Positions 1-10,500 of a stretch of 64,000 bases of DNA are shown here, piece by piece. The translations under genes and the position numbers were made by a program. This DNA comes from Aquimarina longa SW024 (lineage in GTDB: Bacteria > Bacteroidota > Bacteroidia > Flavobacteriales > Flavobacteriaceae). The stretch covers positions 2,598-66,597 of the forward strand of contig NZ_KQ474107.1 of assembly GCF_001401755.1 (NCBI RefSeq). Direction: 5' to 3'. The notes under the pieces are model-generated. The model saw nothing but the letters and a program-made list of their open reading frames with translations, was not told where the DNA came from and searched no databases. Every line of letters begins with the position of its first letter. The stretch's first letter is position 1.

Positions 1-317
1 AAGAAACTGGGAGGAACTCACTGTATTTTTTGACTTCCCAATAGAGATCAGAAAGATTATTTACACCACCAATCTTATCGAAAACCTTAATGGTAAAATC
101 AGAAAGTACACTAAAAATAAAATGGCATTCCCAACAGATGATGCCCTCAAAAAATCAGTATATCTAGCATTAATGCAGAGTACTAAAAAGTGGACAGCTC
201 CAATACCCAATTGGGGATTAATACTTAATCAGTTCTTAACTATATATGAAAAACGGGTTCAACTATAAAAAGTTAAACCCGCTGAAATTTTATTTACACA
301 AAATTATGGATACTGTC
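1..317 (+). mobile_element. IS256-family element, right end (cut by window edge)
   Basis: This is the end of a second copy of the IS256-family element found complete at 49636-50978. The sequence matches that element read on its minus strand, through the transposase stop, a stop-spanning hairpin and the terminal repeat ending in ggatactgtc at 317. The next 8 bases (ataaaaaa) would be its target duplication, but the other flank lies outside the window. Confidence 0.9.
2..268 (+). CDS. IS256-family transposase, C-terminal 88 residues (partial at window edge)
   Basis: The reading frame gives the same C-terminus as the 400-residue transposase at 49684-50886, starting at RNWEEL and ending KRVQL. 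It includes the TTNLIENLNGKIRK segment that carries the catalytic Glu of the DDE triad. The first two Asp residues lie beyond the window. The stop sits in a hairpin (roughly 253-284, gggtt...aaccc) that probably ends the transposase message. Nothing visible here is broken, so the copy may be complete and active. Confidence 0.9.
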   Translation, partial: RNWEELTVFFDFPIEIRKIIYTTNLIENLNGKIRKYTKNKMAFPTDDALKKSVYLALMQSTKKWTAPIPNWGLILNQFLTIYEKRVQL

Positions 318-647
318 ATAAAAAAGTTTGAACTATACATCTAGGGTATGTAGGAAAAGATTTACTGAAGTTTATTAGCGGGAGAGATTGAAATATCTAA
401 CCATTCTATTGACAATTTATTTGAATTAGAAGCATTTATAAAAACATATTCTACATTATTAATAGCTCCATAAGGGTTATACTCTTATTTACTTTTATTA
501 ATTAATATGAAAAAATCAGCTTAACTTATTGTCCAGTTTTTTGTTACAAGTCCACCCATAAATATTCTAAACTTTCGAGACTTCCATCAGGTTTTAATCT
601 TTCGTGCCTACTATTTGTCATTCTATGTTTTAAGGATATCGTTTAAT
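318..647. other. gene-poor stretch with short coding remnants
   Basis: No complete gene is visible. On the minus strand two short open stretches read like protein. One is about 40 codons ending near 369 (SIEWLDISISPANKLQ then stop). The other is about 25 codons ending near 552 (MTNSRHERLKPDGS... LEYLWVDL then stop). Both look like gene tails left after rearrangement beside the IS. I do not recognise either. Confidence 0.35.
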
Positions 648-1490
648 TTAACTTTTCAGTGCTTCAATATCTTCTATATAGGTTTGGTAAAATTCCTCAA
701 CATAAGGTCTTCTACTATTGTATCCTTGTGTTAAAAGTTTCTCTGATTCTTCAAGTAATGTTATTACCAACGAGGAATTAGTTTTAAGTTTGATTAGTGC
801 CTTTGCTTTCCAATACAAAAGATCTGCATTTTTATTATGTTTAATCCCTAAATTGAATTTTTCTAATGCTTTTTCAAAATCTCCAATTTCAAAATATGTA
901 ATTCCGTAGTACATAAAAGCTCTACTTTCAATATAATTCAGATCACCAGATTTTAATTCATGAGCAAAGAACTTCTTGAAATATTCTTGTGATTTTGCGT
1001 ATTCCTTTTTCATTAAATATGCAATACCTCTCATGAAATCAATATTTTCAGACTGCGGATAATCTACAAAATTTGGGGTAAGTGCATCTAATTCATCAAA
1101 ATCTTTGATGGCATTATCATAATCCCTATAAAAATATAAGTATAGATATCCTCGATAACCTTGCCAAGATTCAGCATTATATTCGACGGCTTTTGCATAC
1201 TTCTTCATGGCTTCTGTATTGATACCTCTTTTTACTCTAGGAACTCCCATTTCTCTATACACATCAGAAAAAGTCGAATCTAGTAGGTTTGCCTCATATA
1301 ATAAAAAATGTTCTTCTGGTGTTCCTTGATAGTAATATCCAATACCCTGAATGAATTGTCTGGAGTAAACTTTAGCTTCCAATGCTGTAAACTCCTTTTT
1401 GTATAAAGAAGAACTTTGGTTACAAGAACTAACCGATAAGAGTAAACAACTCCAAATAATATTAAGGTAAAATATCTTGAATTTCTCCAT
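648..1490 (-). CDS. TPR-repeat lipoprotein
   Basis: A 280-residue exported lipoprotein of unknown specific role. The N-terminus is a signal peptide with a lipobox ending SVSSC (Cys23). The rest is helical, with tetratricopeptide-like units; the clearest is YFEIGDFEKALEKFNLGI followed by NADLLYWKAKALIKL near residues 200-235. Earlier units include the segments around YDNAIKDFDEL and YAKSQEYFKKFF. TPR proteins of this sort usually act as protein-binding scaffolds in the periplasm. Its start overlaps the end of the upstream lipoprotein gene (1462-2589) by 29 bases, so the two are probably translated from one message and may work together. Confidence 0.75.
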   Translation of the reverse strand: MEKFKIFYLNIIWSCLLLSVSSCNQSSSLYKKEFTALEAKVYSRQFIQGIGYYYQGTPEEHFLLYEANLLDSTFSDVYREMGVPRVKRGINTEAMKKYAKAVEYNAESWQGYRGYLYLYFYRDYDNAIKDFDELDALTPNFVDYPQSENIDFMRGIAYLMKKEYAKSQEYFKKFFAHELKSGDLNYIESRAFMYYGITYFEIGDFEKALEKFNLGIKHNKNADLLYWKAKALIKLKTNSSLVITLLEESEKLLTQGYNSRRPYVEEFYQTYIEDIEALKS

Positions 1491-2589
1491 TTTTTAGAAT
1501 AAAGGTTACATAGAAATAAGAATCTCTTTTTACATTTCTAATTACACAAGGTTTCCATTTTTCTACACTAGAGAGGATATCATACAAATGCATCACAGTT
1601 TGCTTGGAGAACTGTTTTTTGTTATAATCAAAATCAGCTTGATTGGTAACGAATTTACCGGCTTTTCCCTTACAATTAATGACAAATCTGAAGGTAAGAT
1701 AGCCAGTTTCATCATTTAATTTACTATTATCAAGTTTCTCATCAATAAACTTTTTTAGATTTCCTTTACCTCCTATAAACCCACTACGATCATTACCTCC
1801 ATTGTAATAATCCGCTATATCAGCATGAGAAAAGCAGAGTGCTAGTGTAGCATCTGCATCTATGGTATTGTCGAAATCAATATAACCTACTCTTTTTATG
1901 TCATGTTTGGAAAGGGTGTCAAACTGTTTATGAGTTAGTTGTTCTACTAGTGTTTTCTCTTGTATTTGGTTGTCTTTGGTGATGATAGATTTCCACAACC
2001 CCAAATCCTGAACATAAATGTATCGAGAACGGTATTGAGAAGTATTTTTGAGGGTTTCTCCAAAAAATGTAGTATCTGTAGTAGTCTGTTCTACGATTTT
2101 GGCAGGTTTTTTTTCTACTAGAGTATCTTTAAGTAATATGGTAAATCGATCAACTTTGAGAGAAATAGAATCTTTATTTTTTAGTTTCACATTATAATAA
2201 GCAGTGTCTTTATCAAAAGTGATGTAGTGTGCAGTTGTATTTTCAGGATACACGGCGGTAAGTGTATCCATACGATAGAACCGCTGATGGCTAATTTCAC
2301 TAACTTTATTATTATCTATACTGAATTTTTTAGTAGATAAAAGCTTAAATGCGGAATTGTATATTTCTTTAATATACATACTATCATTAAATTTCTTTAT
2401 GTAGGAATATTCTATATAGGTTTTAGTACTACTATTATCAGTAGGGTATATGGTAACATAATATTTGTTTATACTTTCTTTGTTGATGGAATGTTGTGGA
2501 ATAAAAAAACGTTCATTAGAATCTACATTATGGGTACAAGAGTAGATGCAAACGATAAATCCGAATAATACAAGATTTTTTATATTCAT
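1462..2589 (-). CDS. lipoprotein with TonB-C-like C-terminal domain
   Basis: A 375-residue predicted lipoprotein; the signal peptide ends in IYSC (Cys18). Residues up to about 250 are beta-rich and unrecognised. The last 90 residues resemble the C-terminal fold of TonB proteins as used in many Bacteroidota lipoproteins: FRFVINCKGKAG, then a helix, then SSVEKWKPC and YFYVTFILKNGEI. The WKP signature and the strand-helix-strand order support this, but there is no TonB membrane anchor or proline-rich linker. It is therefore unlikely to be an energy transducer. It is the first gene of a two-gene unit with the TPR lipoprotein. Confidence 0.65.
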   Translation of the reverse strand: MNIKNLVLFGFIVCIYSCTHNVDSNERFFIPQHSINKESINKYYVTIYPTDNSSTKTYIEYSYIKKFNDSMYIKEIYNSAFKLLSTKKFSIDNNKVSEISHQRFYRMDTLTAVYPENTTAHYITFDKDTAYYNVKLKNKDSISLKVDRFTILLKDTLVEKKPAKIVEQTTTDTTFFGETLKNTSQYRSRYIYVQDLGLWKSIITKDNQIQEKTLVEQLTHKQFDTLSKHDIKRVGYIDFDNTIDADATLALCFSHADIADYYNGGNDRSGFIGGKGNLKKFIDEKLDNSKLNDETGYLTFRFVINCKGKAGKFVTNQADFDYNKKQFSKQTVMHLYDILSSVEKWKPCVIRNVKRDSYFYVTFILKNGEIQDILP

Positions 2590-2759
2590 TCAGTAATTGT
2601 TTAGACCGATTAAAGGTAGTGGTAAACTATTAAAGAATCTAAAGCGATTATAGTTTATTCGAACTCTTCATTACTCCAATAAGTTCAACAATCAATCTTA
2701 AGGGCAAATTTACTGTATGTATTGACGACAAATTTTAACAATCCAATCAAGTTTAGCTT

Positions 2760-2960
2760 TCATTTTTTTAAAGTTATTTCCTGAGCCCGTAAAAATTTAA
2801 TATCTTCTAATGCTAGGATGAAGGTTTTAATCTTATCTATTTCTGAAGTTCTATTCATATTGAGTATTAGAAGAAAATAGCTGTGCCATAATATAGAAAT
2901 ACTGATAAAAATTATAGTTGCTAAAAATAAAAGGTTCTGTCGCATTAATCCCTTCAACAA
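2760..2960 (-). pseudogene. small membrane-protein fragment whose 5' end lies in the IS6 end
   Basis: An open frame of up to 66 codons. The only ATG near the front (MRQNLLFLATIIFISISILW...) lies in the terminal repeat of the IS6-family element, since the bases for MRQN are the IS end read backwards. One hydrophobic helix is followed by a charged tail (EIDKIKTFILALEDIKFLRAQEITLKK). The simplest reading is that IS insertion removed the native start. It could also be a chance frame; I see no known family. Confidence 0.3.
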
Positions 2961-3689
2961 TCAAATCATTATCAGTTTAGAAATTCTAAGCAGCTAGAGA
3001 GCAGAAGGTTTTAAACGTAGAATTCTTAGGGTTCAATATTTGCCCTTTTCTAATACTATTTATGATTTCTATTCCCGCTAGTGTTCTTTGTGCTGATTCA
3101 AATTCTTTAAAACCTACTGTAATTGTAATTCTCCTTTTTATATTTCTATGATCCTGTTCTACAATAGTGTTCAAGTACTTAATTTGTCTAATTTTTATCT
3201 TTTTTGAAGTCATGCTTCTTTTGTCCCAAGTCTTTATTCCAGCTATATTAGCACCACTCTTATCAATATTTATAATCCTTAGTTTTCCATTATTTCCTAT
3301 AGCTTTATTTAGGAACTTTTGAGCCGAACCTTTCATTGTTCGCTTAGTCAATAGAAAATCAATCGTATTTCCATGTTTATCAACAGCCCTATACAAATAC
3401 CTGTCTTTACCTCCAACTACTACTTGTTTGCCTTTTTCTTTTATTCATGTTTCTCTCTATCTCTTTAGAAAACTTAAACACCCATCTTTGAAGGATAGAA
3501 TGATCTACTTTGAAACCTCTTATAGCCATTAATTCTTCTACATCTCTATAACTTAATGTGAATCTTAATTTCAAATATACCGCTTGTTGTATGATAATCT
3601 GTGGATACCGATGATGTTTGTACATGAAGTAATTTTGTGAACTGCAAATTTAAAAATATTTAAAAGAAAAAAATTAAAGCGACAGAACC
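2933..3689 (-). mobile_element. IS6-family insertion sequence, defective
   Basis: A 757-bp element bounded by inverted repeats: GGTTCTGTCGCATTAAT at the left and GGTTCTGTCGCTTTAAT read inward from the right. The interior encodes an IS6 (IS26/IS240-like) transposase in two pieces on the minus strand. The length is near the usual 750-880 bp. The flanking 8-mers (aaataaaa and cagaaccc) do not match, so either the target duplication has been lost or the element lies at a rearrangement joint. Confidence 0.85.
2986..3625 (-). pseudogene. IS6-family transposase, inactivated by internal deletion
   Basis: The N-terminal part (3407-3625) has the family's helix-turn-helix region, YPQIIIQQAVYLKLRFTLSY then RDVEELMAIRG. 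It ends at SSWR followed by a stop. The C-terminal part (2986-3396) picks up as KDRYLYRAVDKHGNTIDFLL and carries the second Asp (INIDKSGAN) and the Glu (TIVEQDHRNIKRR). In intact relatives SSWR runs on through a segment with the first catalytic Asp (typically DETYIK). About ten codons holding that Asp are missing here and the frame shifts at the joint. The product cannot be an active transposase. Confidence 0.85.
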
Positions 3690-3842
3690 CAGAACCCTGA
3701 TCTACAAGGATTAAGAAATAAATCCTTTTTATATTCATCAGAAAAACACAACTAATATTACTGATAAACAGTTAGATATACACGTATCTCCACTCTGTTT
3801 TATGTATTGCTCACTACAGCTAAAAAAAATGAAAAAAAAATT

Positions 3843-3905
3843 TCCCAGTAACGAAAAATGAAACTGGCGTGCCTTATTATTGCATCAGGAAAAATAAAAA
3901 AAATC
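3843..3905 (+). promoter_or_regulatory. conserved leader motif with hairpin, copy 1
   Basis: A short stem (ccagt 3845-3849 with actgg 3863-3867) around an A-rich loop is followed by gccttattattgcat at 3871-3885 and an A-rich run. The same arrangement occurs at 29674-29735. Over 31 nt (aaaaatgaaactg, 4 variable-zone bases, then gccttattattgcat) the copies differ at only two positions. Here it lies just before the ATG of the first Rhs gene. The element is real as a repeat; its role (RNA leader, protein site or tiny peptide) is unknown. Confidence 0.5.
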
Positions 3906-3919
3906 TAATCAATCATCGT

Positions 3920-6900
3920 ATGAAAAACAGGGATATATCGTATCACATTCGTCAAATAATACCATTAAAGAAAATTTGGAAAGGTTTTCTACTATTTTTA
4001 TTCCCATTGATCGTACTATCACAGGAACAGGAATTACATAGGGTTATACCTCCATCACCAAATGTAGCCGCATTTAATAAATATGGAGATATTCCTGTTA
4101 GCCCATATACCGGAGTTCCAAATATTTCTGTTCCGTTATATACTATTAATAGTAAAGATATATCTGTTCCTATATCTCTTAGTTATCATGCTTCAGGTAT
4201 TAGAGTTGCTGAAGAAGCTAGTCGTGTTGGGTTAGGGTTTACATTAAACTCTGGAGGAATTATTTCTAGAACAGTTATGGGCAGAGATGATTTTAGTGTA
4301 GATGATTCGTATCATAAAGGAAATGTTCCAGAACTTCCTTATGGACCTATTGATGAGCCTATTGCAAACATACAGGACCTTCATTGTAAATTAAGTTTTA
4401 TATCAGGAGACTTAGATATCCCTGAGCATTATTTTGATATGACTGATATATCACATGACTTTGAACCAGACCAATACAGTTATAATTTTTTAGGGTATTC
4501 TGGAAAATTTATTTTAACACCCAATAAAGAAGTTATTTTAGGTAAAAAAGAAAAAATAGAGATTAGGTGCTTAGATGATGATGCAAATGCATGGGAAATA
4601 AGAACTTCTGACGGAATGATATATTCCTTTAATGTATATGAAAGTTATTTAGATCTTCAAGATATTGTTCCACCTGTTAAATCTGCATGGTATCTAACAA
4701 AAATAAAATCCCCAACTGGCGAAGAAGTAAATTTTCATTATAGTACTATTAATAACTGGAATATTAAACCAATAGGTACGTTTGTTGAAAGAAGGTACAC
4801 TTTCTCAGTAAAAGGGAATAGGTCTGATGGTGTCGTTACACCTCCACCATTCAGTGAAATGGCTCCGAGTAAAGATTACGTTAATGTTCAGCTAGATTCG
4901 ATAGATTTTAATAATGGACGAGTGAAACTTATTTATGGATCAAGAGATGATATAGAAAAAGATTCTAAAATAGAATCTGTAAAGGTATTTAAAAAAGTAA
5001 ATGGAAATATCGCAGCTAATCCATTTAAAGAATTTCAATTTAATTATGATTATTTTGTAAGTAACTTTGGTGCTAAATTTGATGTAGAAAACCCCTTTAC
5101 TTTTAAAAGACTCAAATTACTATCGTTACAAGAAAAAAGTATCAATTTAGAAGAGGTTGTAACAAAACCACCTTATCGGTTTAGATATTATGAAGAAATT
5201 CCTTTACCAGCAAAAAGTTCTTTTGCTAGAGATCATTGGGGGTACTATAATGGTAAAGGAGGTAACAATTCTCTTGTTCCAAGTTTTAATAGTATAGGTA
5301 ATACTACTAACCCTGTTGATCATGCTATAGGAATTCGAGGAAAAGAAAGAGATGCAATTCCTTCATATATAAAAGCATATAGTTTAAAAGAAATTATTTA
5401 TCCTACGGGGGGTAGTACAGAATTTCAATATGAAGCTCACGATTATGATCCTAAACTTTCAAAGCTAAGAGATCAATCTTATTTTGGCCATAATAGACCA
5501 TTGACTTATACAAAAAGAAAAAGAATGTATTACAATGGAAAAAATAGAGGTGTTATTTATGAACAGGAGCTCGACCTAAGAGATATGGCTGTTGATGGAA
5601 ATGGAAATTACCCTAAAACGAAATTAAGAGCTTTTTTTAGAGTATCTAATGAGTGTAGTAGTATTAGCGATACACCAAATATCTATTTTGAACTCTATAG
5701 GAGCAATGGTAATAGGATAAGTGGAGTTTCGTTTGAAACACCTCGATGTACAGATAATTCAAATGATCAATGTTTATCTTGTGATGGAGTAGAATTTAAT
5801 TATACTAATGAATATAGTTTGCAACCAGACGTGTATCTATGGAAAGCCTATATGGCTGATGATTATGCTACAGCAGAATTTCAAGATATTCATGCAAATT
5901 ATACGTATGAAGCAGAATATGGCTCTTTATATAGTAACGACCAAAAGTTTAGTTATGCAGGAGGTTTAAGAATTAGTAAAATTATTGATAAGGATAATGT
6001 AAATGATGCAAACAACAAAATAAAGCATTATAAGTATCACTATAAAGAGGATAAAAATAAGGATGGCATAGAAGAAGAATACTCTCATGGTTTATTAATG
6101 ATTCACCCTCGATATAGTTATTTTGAATCAGTAAATGAAGGACCTAGAAATAATGGTTTTTTATTAGTAAGAGCATCAAATAGTACAACGCCATTAACTA
6201 GTTCAGCAAGTGGGAATACAATTGGTTATAGCCAAGTGTCCGTACTATACGGAAATGATGGAATTTATGGAAAAACTATTTATACCTATGAAAATAAATC
6301 AGATAAGGTATATAATTACAGTTTAACTGTAGGAGAACTTTTAGGAAAATCTACCCCTTTTATGCCACCATCTAAACCATCTTTAGGTTATGAAAAAAAT
6401 GGCTTATTATTGACCAAAACACATTATCGCAAGCAAGATAGTAACTTTATAAAGGTATCAGAATTATTTAATCAATATAATTCTGTCTTCTATAATATAA
6501 ATAACTCAAATTTATACTATTATGGTGTTGTTCTAAGAAAACATGTGTCTTCGAATGTAGCGTCTAAACATTGTGGAACAGCCTATCTGTATCCAGCAAT
6601 ACAATCAAACTTAGTTAACCTAACCAAAACGACAGAGCGGACATATGATCAAAATAATGTAGCTAATTTTCTTGAAACCAACATAGATTATAAATACGAC
6701 CATCTTAAACAAATACAACTAACAGAAACAATTATTACTACTAGTGATGGCAAAACAGTGTCTACCAAAACGTTATATCCAGACGACATAAAGACTAATG
6801 TAACATTACAAGACGATAGTATACTTAATGGAGGGGAGTTAACCGCAACAACTTTTAATGCCATTAACAAAATGAAAGAAGGAGCTTTACATCAAGTAGC

Positions 6901-7504
6901 AACACCCATACAAATAGAAACGACTGTAAAAGACATCAATAATAATCTTCTATCTCAATTCATACAGCGTACCAATTTCTCAGAACCTTTTACAAATCTT
7001 GTTTTACCTAAAAGTGTACAAACCTTAAAAGGCATTTATAATGCTAGTACTAATAAATCAGAAGAAAAAATTGAATATACATATTATTCTAATGGGAATG
7101 TAAAACAAGTAAACAAAGTAAATGGTACGCACATCATCTATATCTGGGGATATCAGAACCAACACCCTATTGCTAAGATTGAGAATGCTACGTATAGTGA
7201 CATAGAGGATTATATATCAAATCTCCAAACAACATCTAACCAAGATAATGATCGTACACAAGGCTATCTGGGTAAAGAAGGAGCTTTACGACAAGCACTG
7301 GATAATTTAAGAAACACTTTACCTTCTACAACAATGGTAAGCACTTATACCTATGACCCTCTAATAGGAGTAACCAGTATGACAGATCCCAAAGGATATA
7401 CGATGTATTATGAGTACGATGAATTGAATCGTCTAAAAGAAGTACGAGACCATGAAGGGAACTTAATAAACGATTACCACTACCATTATAAAAACAACCA
7501 ATAA
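3920..7504 (+). CDS. Rhs/YD-repeat family secreted protein, first of a pair
   Basis: From the ATG at 3920 this is a protein of about 1194 residues. A GTG 17 codons upstream falls in the leader motif, so I prefer the ATG. The signal peptide ends near FPLIVLSQ. After it comes the usual opening of Bacteroidota Rhs-like proteins: PNVAAFNKYGDIPVSPYTGV, then ISLSYHASGIRVAEEASRVG with GLGFTLNSGG. The middle is beta-rich. The end has YD repeats (IEYTYYSNGNVKQVNKVNG; STYTYDPLIGVTSMTDPKG; MYYEYDELNRLKEVRD). It lacks the Rhs core motif and a toxin tip; the next gene, 5 bases downstream, has both. Together they probably form the Rhs shell as two chains. Confidence 0.8.
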   Translation: MKNRDISYHIRQIIPLKKIWKGFLLFLFPLIVLSQEQELHRVIPPSPNVAAFNKYGDIPVSPYTGVPNISVPLYTINSKDISVPISLSYHASGIRVAEEASRVGLGFTLNSGGIISRTVMGRDDFSVDDSYHKGNVPELPYGPIDEPIANIQDLHCKLSFISGDLDIPEHYFDMTDISHDFEPDQYSYNFLGYSGKFILTPNKEVILGKKEKIEIRCLDDDANAWEIRTSDGMIYSFNVYESYLDLQDIVPPVKSAWYLTKIKSPTGEEVNFHYSTINNWNIKPIGTFVERRYTFSVKGNRSDGVVTPPPFSEMAPSKDYVNVQLDSIDFNNGRVKLIYGSRDDIEKDSKIESVKVFKKVNGNIAANPFKEFQFNYDYFVSNFGAKFDVENPFTFKRLKLLSLQEKSINLEEVVTKPPYRFRYYEEIPLPAKSSFARDHWGYYNGKGGNNSLVPSFNSIGNTTNPVDHAIGIRGKERDAIPSYIKAYSLKEIIYPTGGSTEFQYEAHDYDPKLSKLRDQSYFGHNRPLTYTKRKRMYYNGKNRGVIYEQELDLRDMAVDGNGNYPKTKLRAFFRVSNECSSISDTPNIYFELYRSNGNRISGVSFETPRCTDNSNDQCLSCDGVEFNYTNEYSLQPDVYLWKAYMADDYATAEFQDIHANYTYEAEYGSLYSNDQKFSYAGGLRISKIIDKDNVNDANNKIKHYKYHYKEDKNKDGIEEEYSHGLLMIHPRYSYFESVNEGPRNNGFLLVRASNSTTPLTSSASGNTIGYSQVSVLYGNDGIYGKTIYTYENKSDKVYNYSLTVGELLGKSTPFMPPSKPSLGYEKNGLLLTKTHYRKQDSNFIKVSELFNQYNSVFYNINNSNLYYYGVVLRKHVSSNVASKHCGTAYLYPAIQSNLVNLTKTTERTYDQNNVANFLETNIDYKYDHLKQIQLTETIITTSDGKTVSTKTLYPDDIKTNVTLQDDSILNGGELTATTFNAINKMKEGALHQVATPIQIETTVKDINNNLLSQFIQRTNFSEPFTNLVLPKSVQTLKGIYNASTNKSEEKIEYTYYSNGNVKQVNKVNGTHIIYIWGYQNQHPIAKIENATYSDIEDYISNLQTTSNQDNDRTQGYLGKEGALRQALDNLRNTLPSTTMVSTYTYDPLIGVTSMTDPKGYTMYYEYDELNRLKEVRDHEGNLINDYHYHYKNNQ

Positions 7505-7509
7505 ACGAT

Positions 7510-10500
7510 ATGAGAAAACATGTATATAGAATTGTAACCTTTATCGCACTATTGGTTATAGTATTTACGAATACAGCATTGGCTCAGAGTTGTTCTATAG
7601 CTGCTCTTAGCCCATCAACACTAAATTTTTCTTCATCTGGGGGGACACAAACCGCCTATGTTATATATGATACAGGTAGTTGTAGTTTACATATTGATGA
7701 TGCTCCATACTGGGTTACTGTTACCCGATCAGGAAGTGAGCAGTTAAAAATTGTAGCAAAGTCTAATACCCTAGCAGCAAGATCAGGGGTCATTCAATTA
7801 AGTTATGGATCAGAATACCATAAAATTTATGTATCTCAGGATCATGGAGCTTCTTTTCCTTCAAACCCTAAAAACCCTACTGTTAAAACAACAGGTTGTG
7901 GTCAGGTTACTTTACAAAGAGCAGGAAGTCCCTCTAATGGTGAGGTTTGGTATTGGCAAGGGAAAAATGCTAATGGTACCAGTACCTCCAGAGGCTCTGG
8001 AGCTACATTTACTGCAAAAGAAGGTAATGGACGGTATTATATACGATCCAAAAAGAATACTCACTGGAGTAGTAAATCGGGGGTAATAAATGTGACTATT
8101 CCTACAAAACCTAAAAAACCAAACGCTTATGACAAAAAACGATGTGGTCCTGGTTCGATAACACTTACTGCATCTGGAGTAAGTGGAGCTACCTATAAGT
8201 GGTATACAGCTACAGGAACCTATTTAGCTTCTGGAGCTAGTTTTACTCCATCAATACGTAGTACCACCAGATATCAGGTAAGAGCAGAGCGATCAGGATG
8301 TCTTAGTGATCCTGTAATGGTTCGTGCAATAAATACCAGTCTCGAGGTATGGATAAGTGGTGGTAGAGGTAGCTGTGAATCACCAGCAGCTAGATTGTAT
8401 GCAGAAACATTTTTGACAGATGGTATTACAGGAGGCGTAAGGCATAATTGGTACACATCACCAACAGGAAGAGGAATGGCTGCTACTACTACAGCAGAAC
8501 TGGATGAAACGGTATATACTTCTACTATGGAAGTTTCAAATGGAACTAAAGAATTTTGGGTAAGTGTAGAGTACAATGGTTGTGAAAGTGAAAGAAAAAA
8601 GGCAACAGCAAAATATATTCCCAATACTAGACCAGAATTAACTCTAATCAACCTATCAGATACACCATGTGGACCTAGTGCTACATTTTCGTTATTAGCG
8701 GAAGGGGGTAATGGTTCTTATAAGTGGTACGACTCTCCTAGTAGCGACACAGTGTTACATACAGGTAGTTTATATACACCTACACTAAGTTTCAATGAAA
8801 CCAATGGTCAAAAAACCTATTATGTAGGAGGTGTACTAAAAAATGCACTAGGCTGTTCGTATCCCATATCTCCAAGGAGAGCAATAACAGTATCAATTAA
8901 CCCTCAGCCTTCAGCCGCATCAGGGGTCGATAAACAACGCTGTGGCGCAGGAAGTGTAATTTTAGAAGCCTCCCCAGGTTCTTATGGAACGACAATACGA
9001 TGGTATAGTACATTAACCAGTACCACTGTTTTGCATACAGGAACCCGATATACTACTCCGAGTAATAGTAGTGCAACTACTTCATATTATGCAGAAAGTT
9101 ATAATGCTACTACAGGATGTAAATCCTCTTCTAAAAAACAAATTAAAGCGATTATTAATCCTTTGCCCTCAATAGCATCGGGAGCAAATAAAGAACGCTG
9201 TAATACAGGTAGTGTTATTTTAGAAGCCACTCCTGGTACTAATGGTACGACGATACGATGGTATAATTCTGCAACCAGTACTACTGTTTTGCATACAGGA
9301 ACTCAATATACTACCCCAGATATTAGTGCCACCACTTCGTATTATGCCGAAAGTTATAATGTTACTACAGGGTGTAGTGCACCTAGAAGAAAACGGATTA
9401 ATGCAATTATTATCTTTGAAAGGGTATGGTATGCTGATTTTGAAGGAGATGGATTAGGAGATCCTAATGACTCAATAATAAACTGTACACAACCCGATAA
9501 GTATGTAAGTGACAATAGTGATATATGCCCAGAGAAACACTCTGCTACTAATGAATGTGGAGGAGATATTTTAGATCAGAATTATATTTATACAAAGCAA
9601 TATCAAGAACCAAGAACAGAAGGGGCTACAACGATGTTTGCAGATGATGATGGTATTCTACAAAATATTACCTACTATGATGGTCTAGGTCGCCCTATGC
9701 AAGATATAGGAATCCGTCAGTCTGGTAATAAAAAAGATATCGTTACTCATATAGGTTATGATGCTTATGGTCGTAAAGATAAAGAATGGCTCTCCTATGA
9801 AGAGGAGCAAGATGATTTTGGAAACTATAGAGGAGATGTTCGTAGAACTACTCAGGAATATTATTTAGAGCATTATGCCAATGATTTTTCAGAGATTACC
9901 AATGCTACACAAGTCAATGCTTATTCAGAAAGTGTTTTTGAAGCTTCTCCCTTAAATCGTGTATTGAAGCAAGGGGCACCAGGAAAAGCATGGAAAGCTG
10001 ACAAAGATAGTAATGATGATCATACGATTAAGTTTGATTGGCATACTAATACTAATGGAGAAGTAGCTTATTTTTATGTAACCTTTGTAAGAAATGATTC
10101 AGAACAACCAGAATTACAAAAAGGAAATTCGGGATATGCTGAAAATGAGTTGTATGTTTCTGTTACCAAAGATGAAAACTGGAATTCTGATCAAACATAT
10201 GCTAATGATCATACGACCAAAGAATATAAAGACAAGCAAGGACGTATAATTCTAAAAAGAACCTATGTAGAGGATGTAGCCCATGATACCTATTATGTGT
10301 ATGATGATTATAGCAACCTCTCATACGTAATTCCACCTAAGGTAGATACTAGCGACGGAGTTGATACTACGGAATTACTAGAACTCTGCTATCAATACAA
10401 ATATGATCATAGAAATCGATTGATCGAAAAGAAAATCCCTGGCAAAGGATGGGAGTTTATTGTATATGACAATCTGGATCGTCCTGTCTTAACACAAGAT

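Noticed and set aside
8274..8651. 125-codon minus-strand frame inside the Rhs toxin gene
   Set aside because: Shadow of the Ig-like repeats on the other strand, with no start signal or family match.
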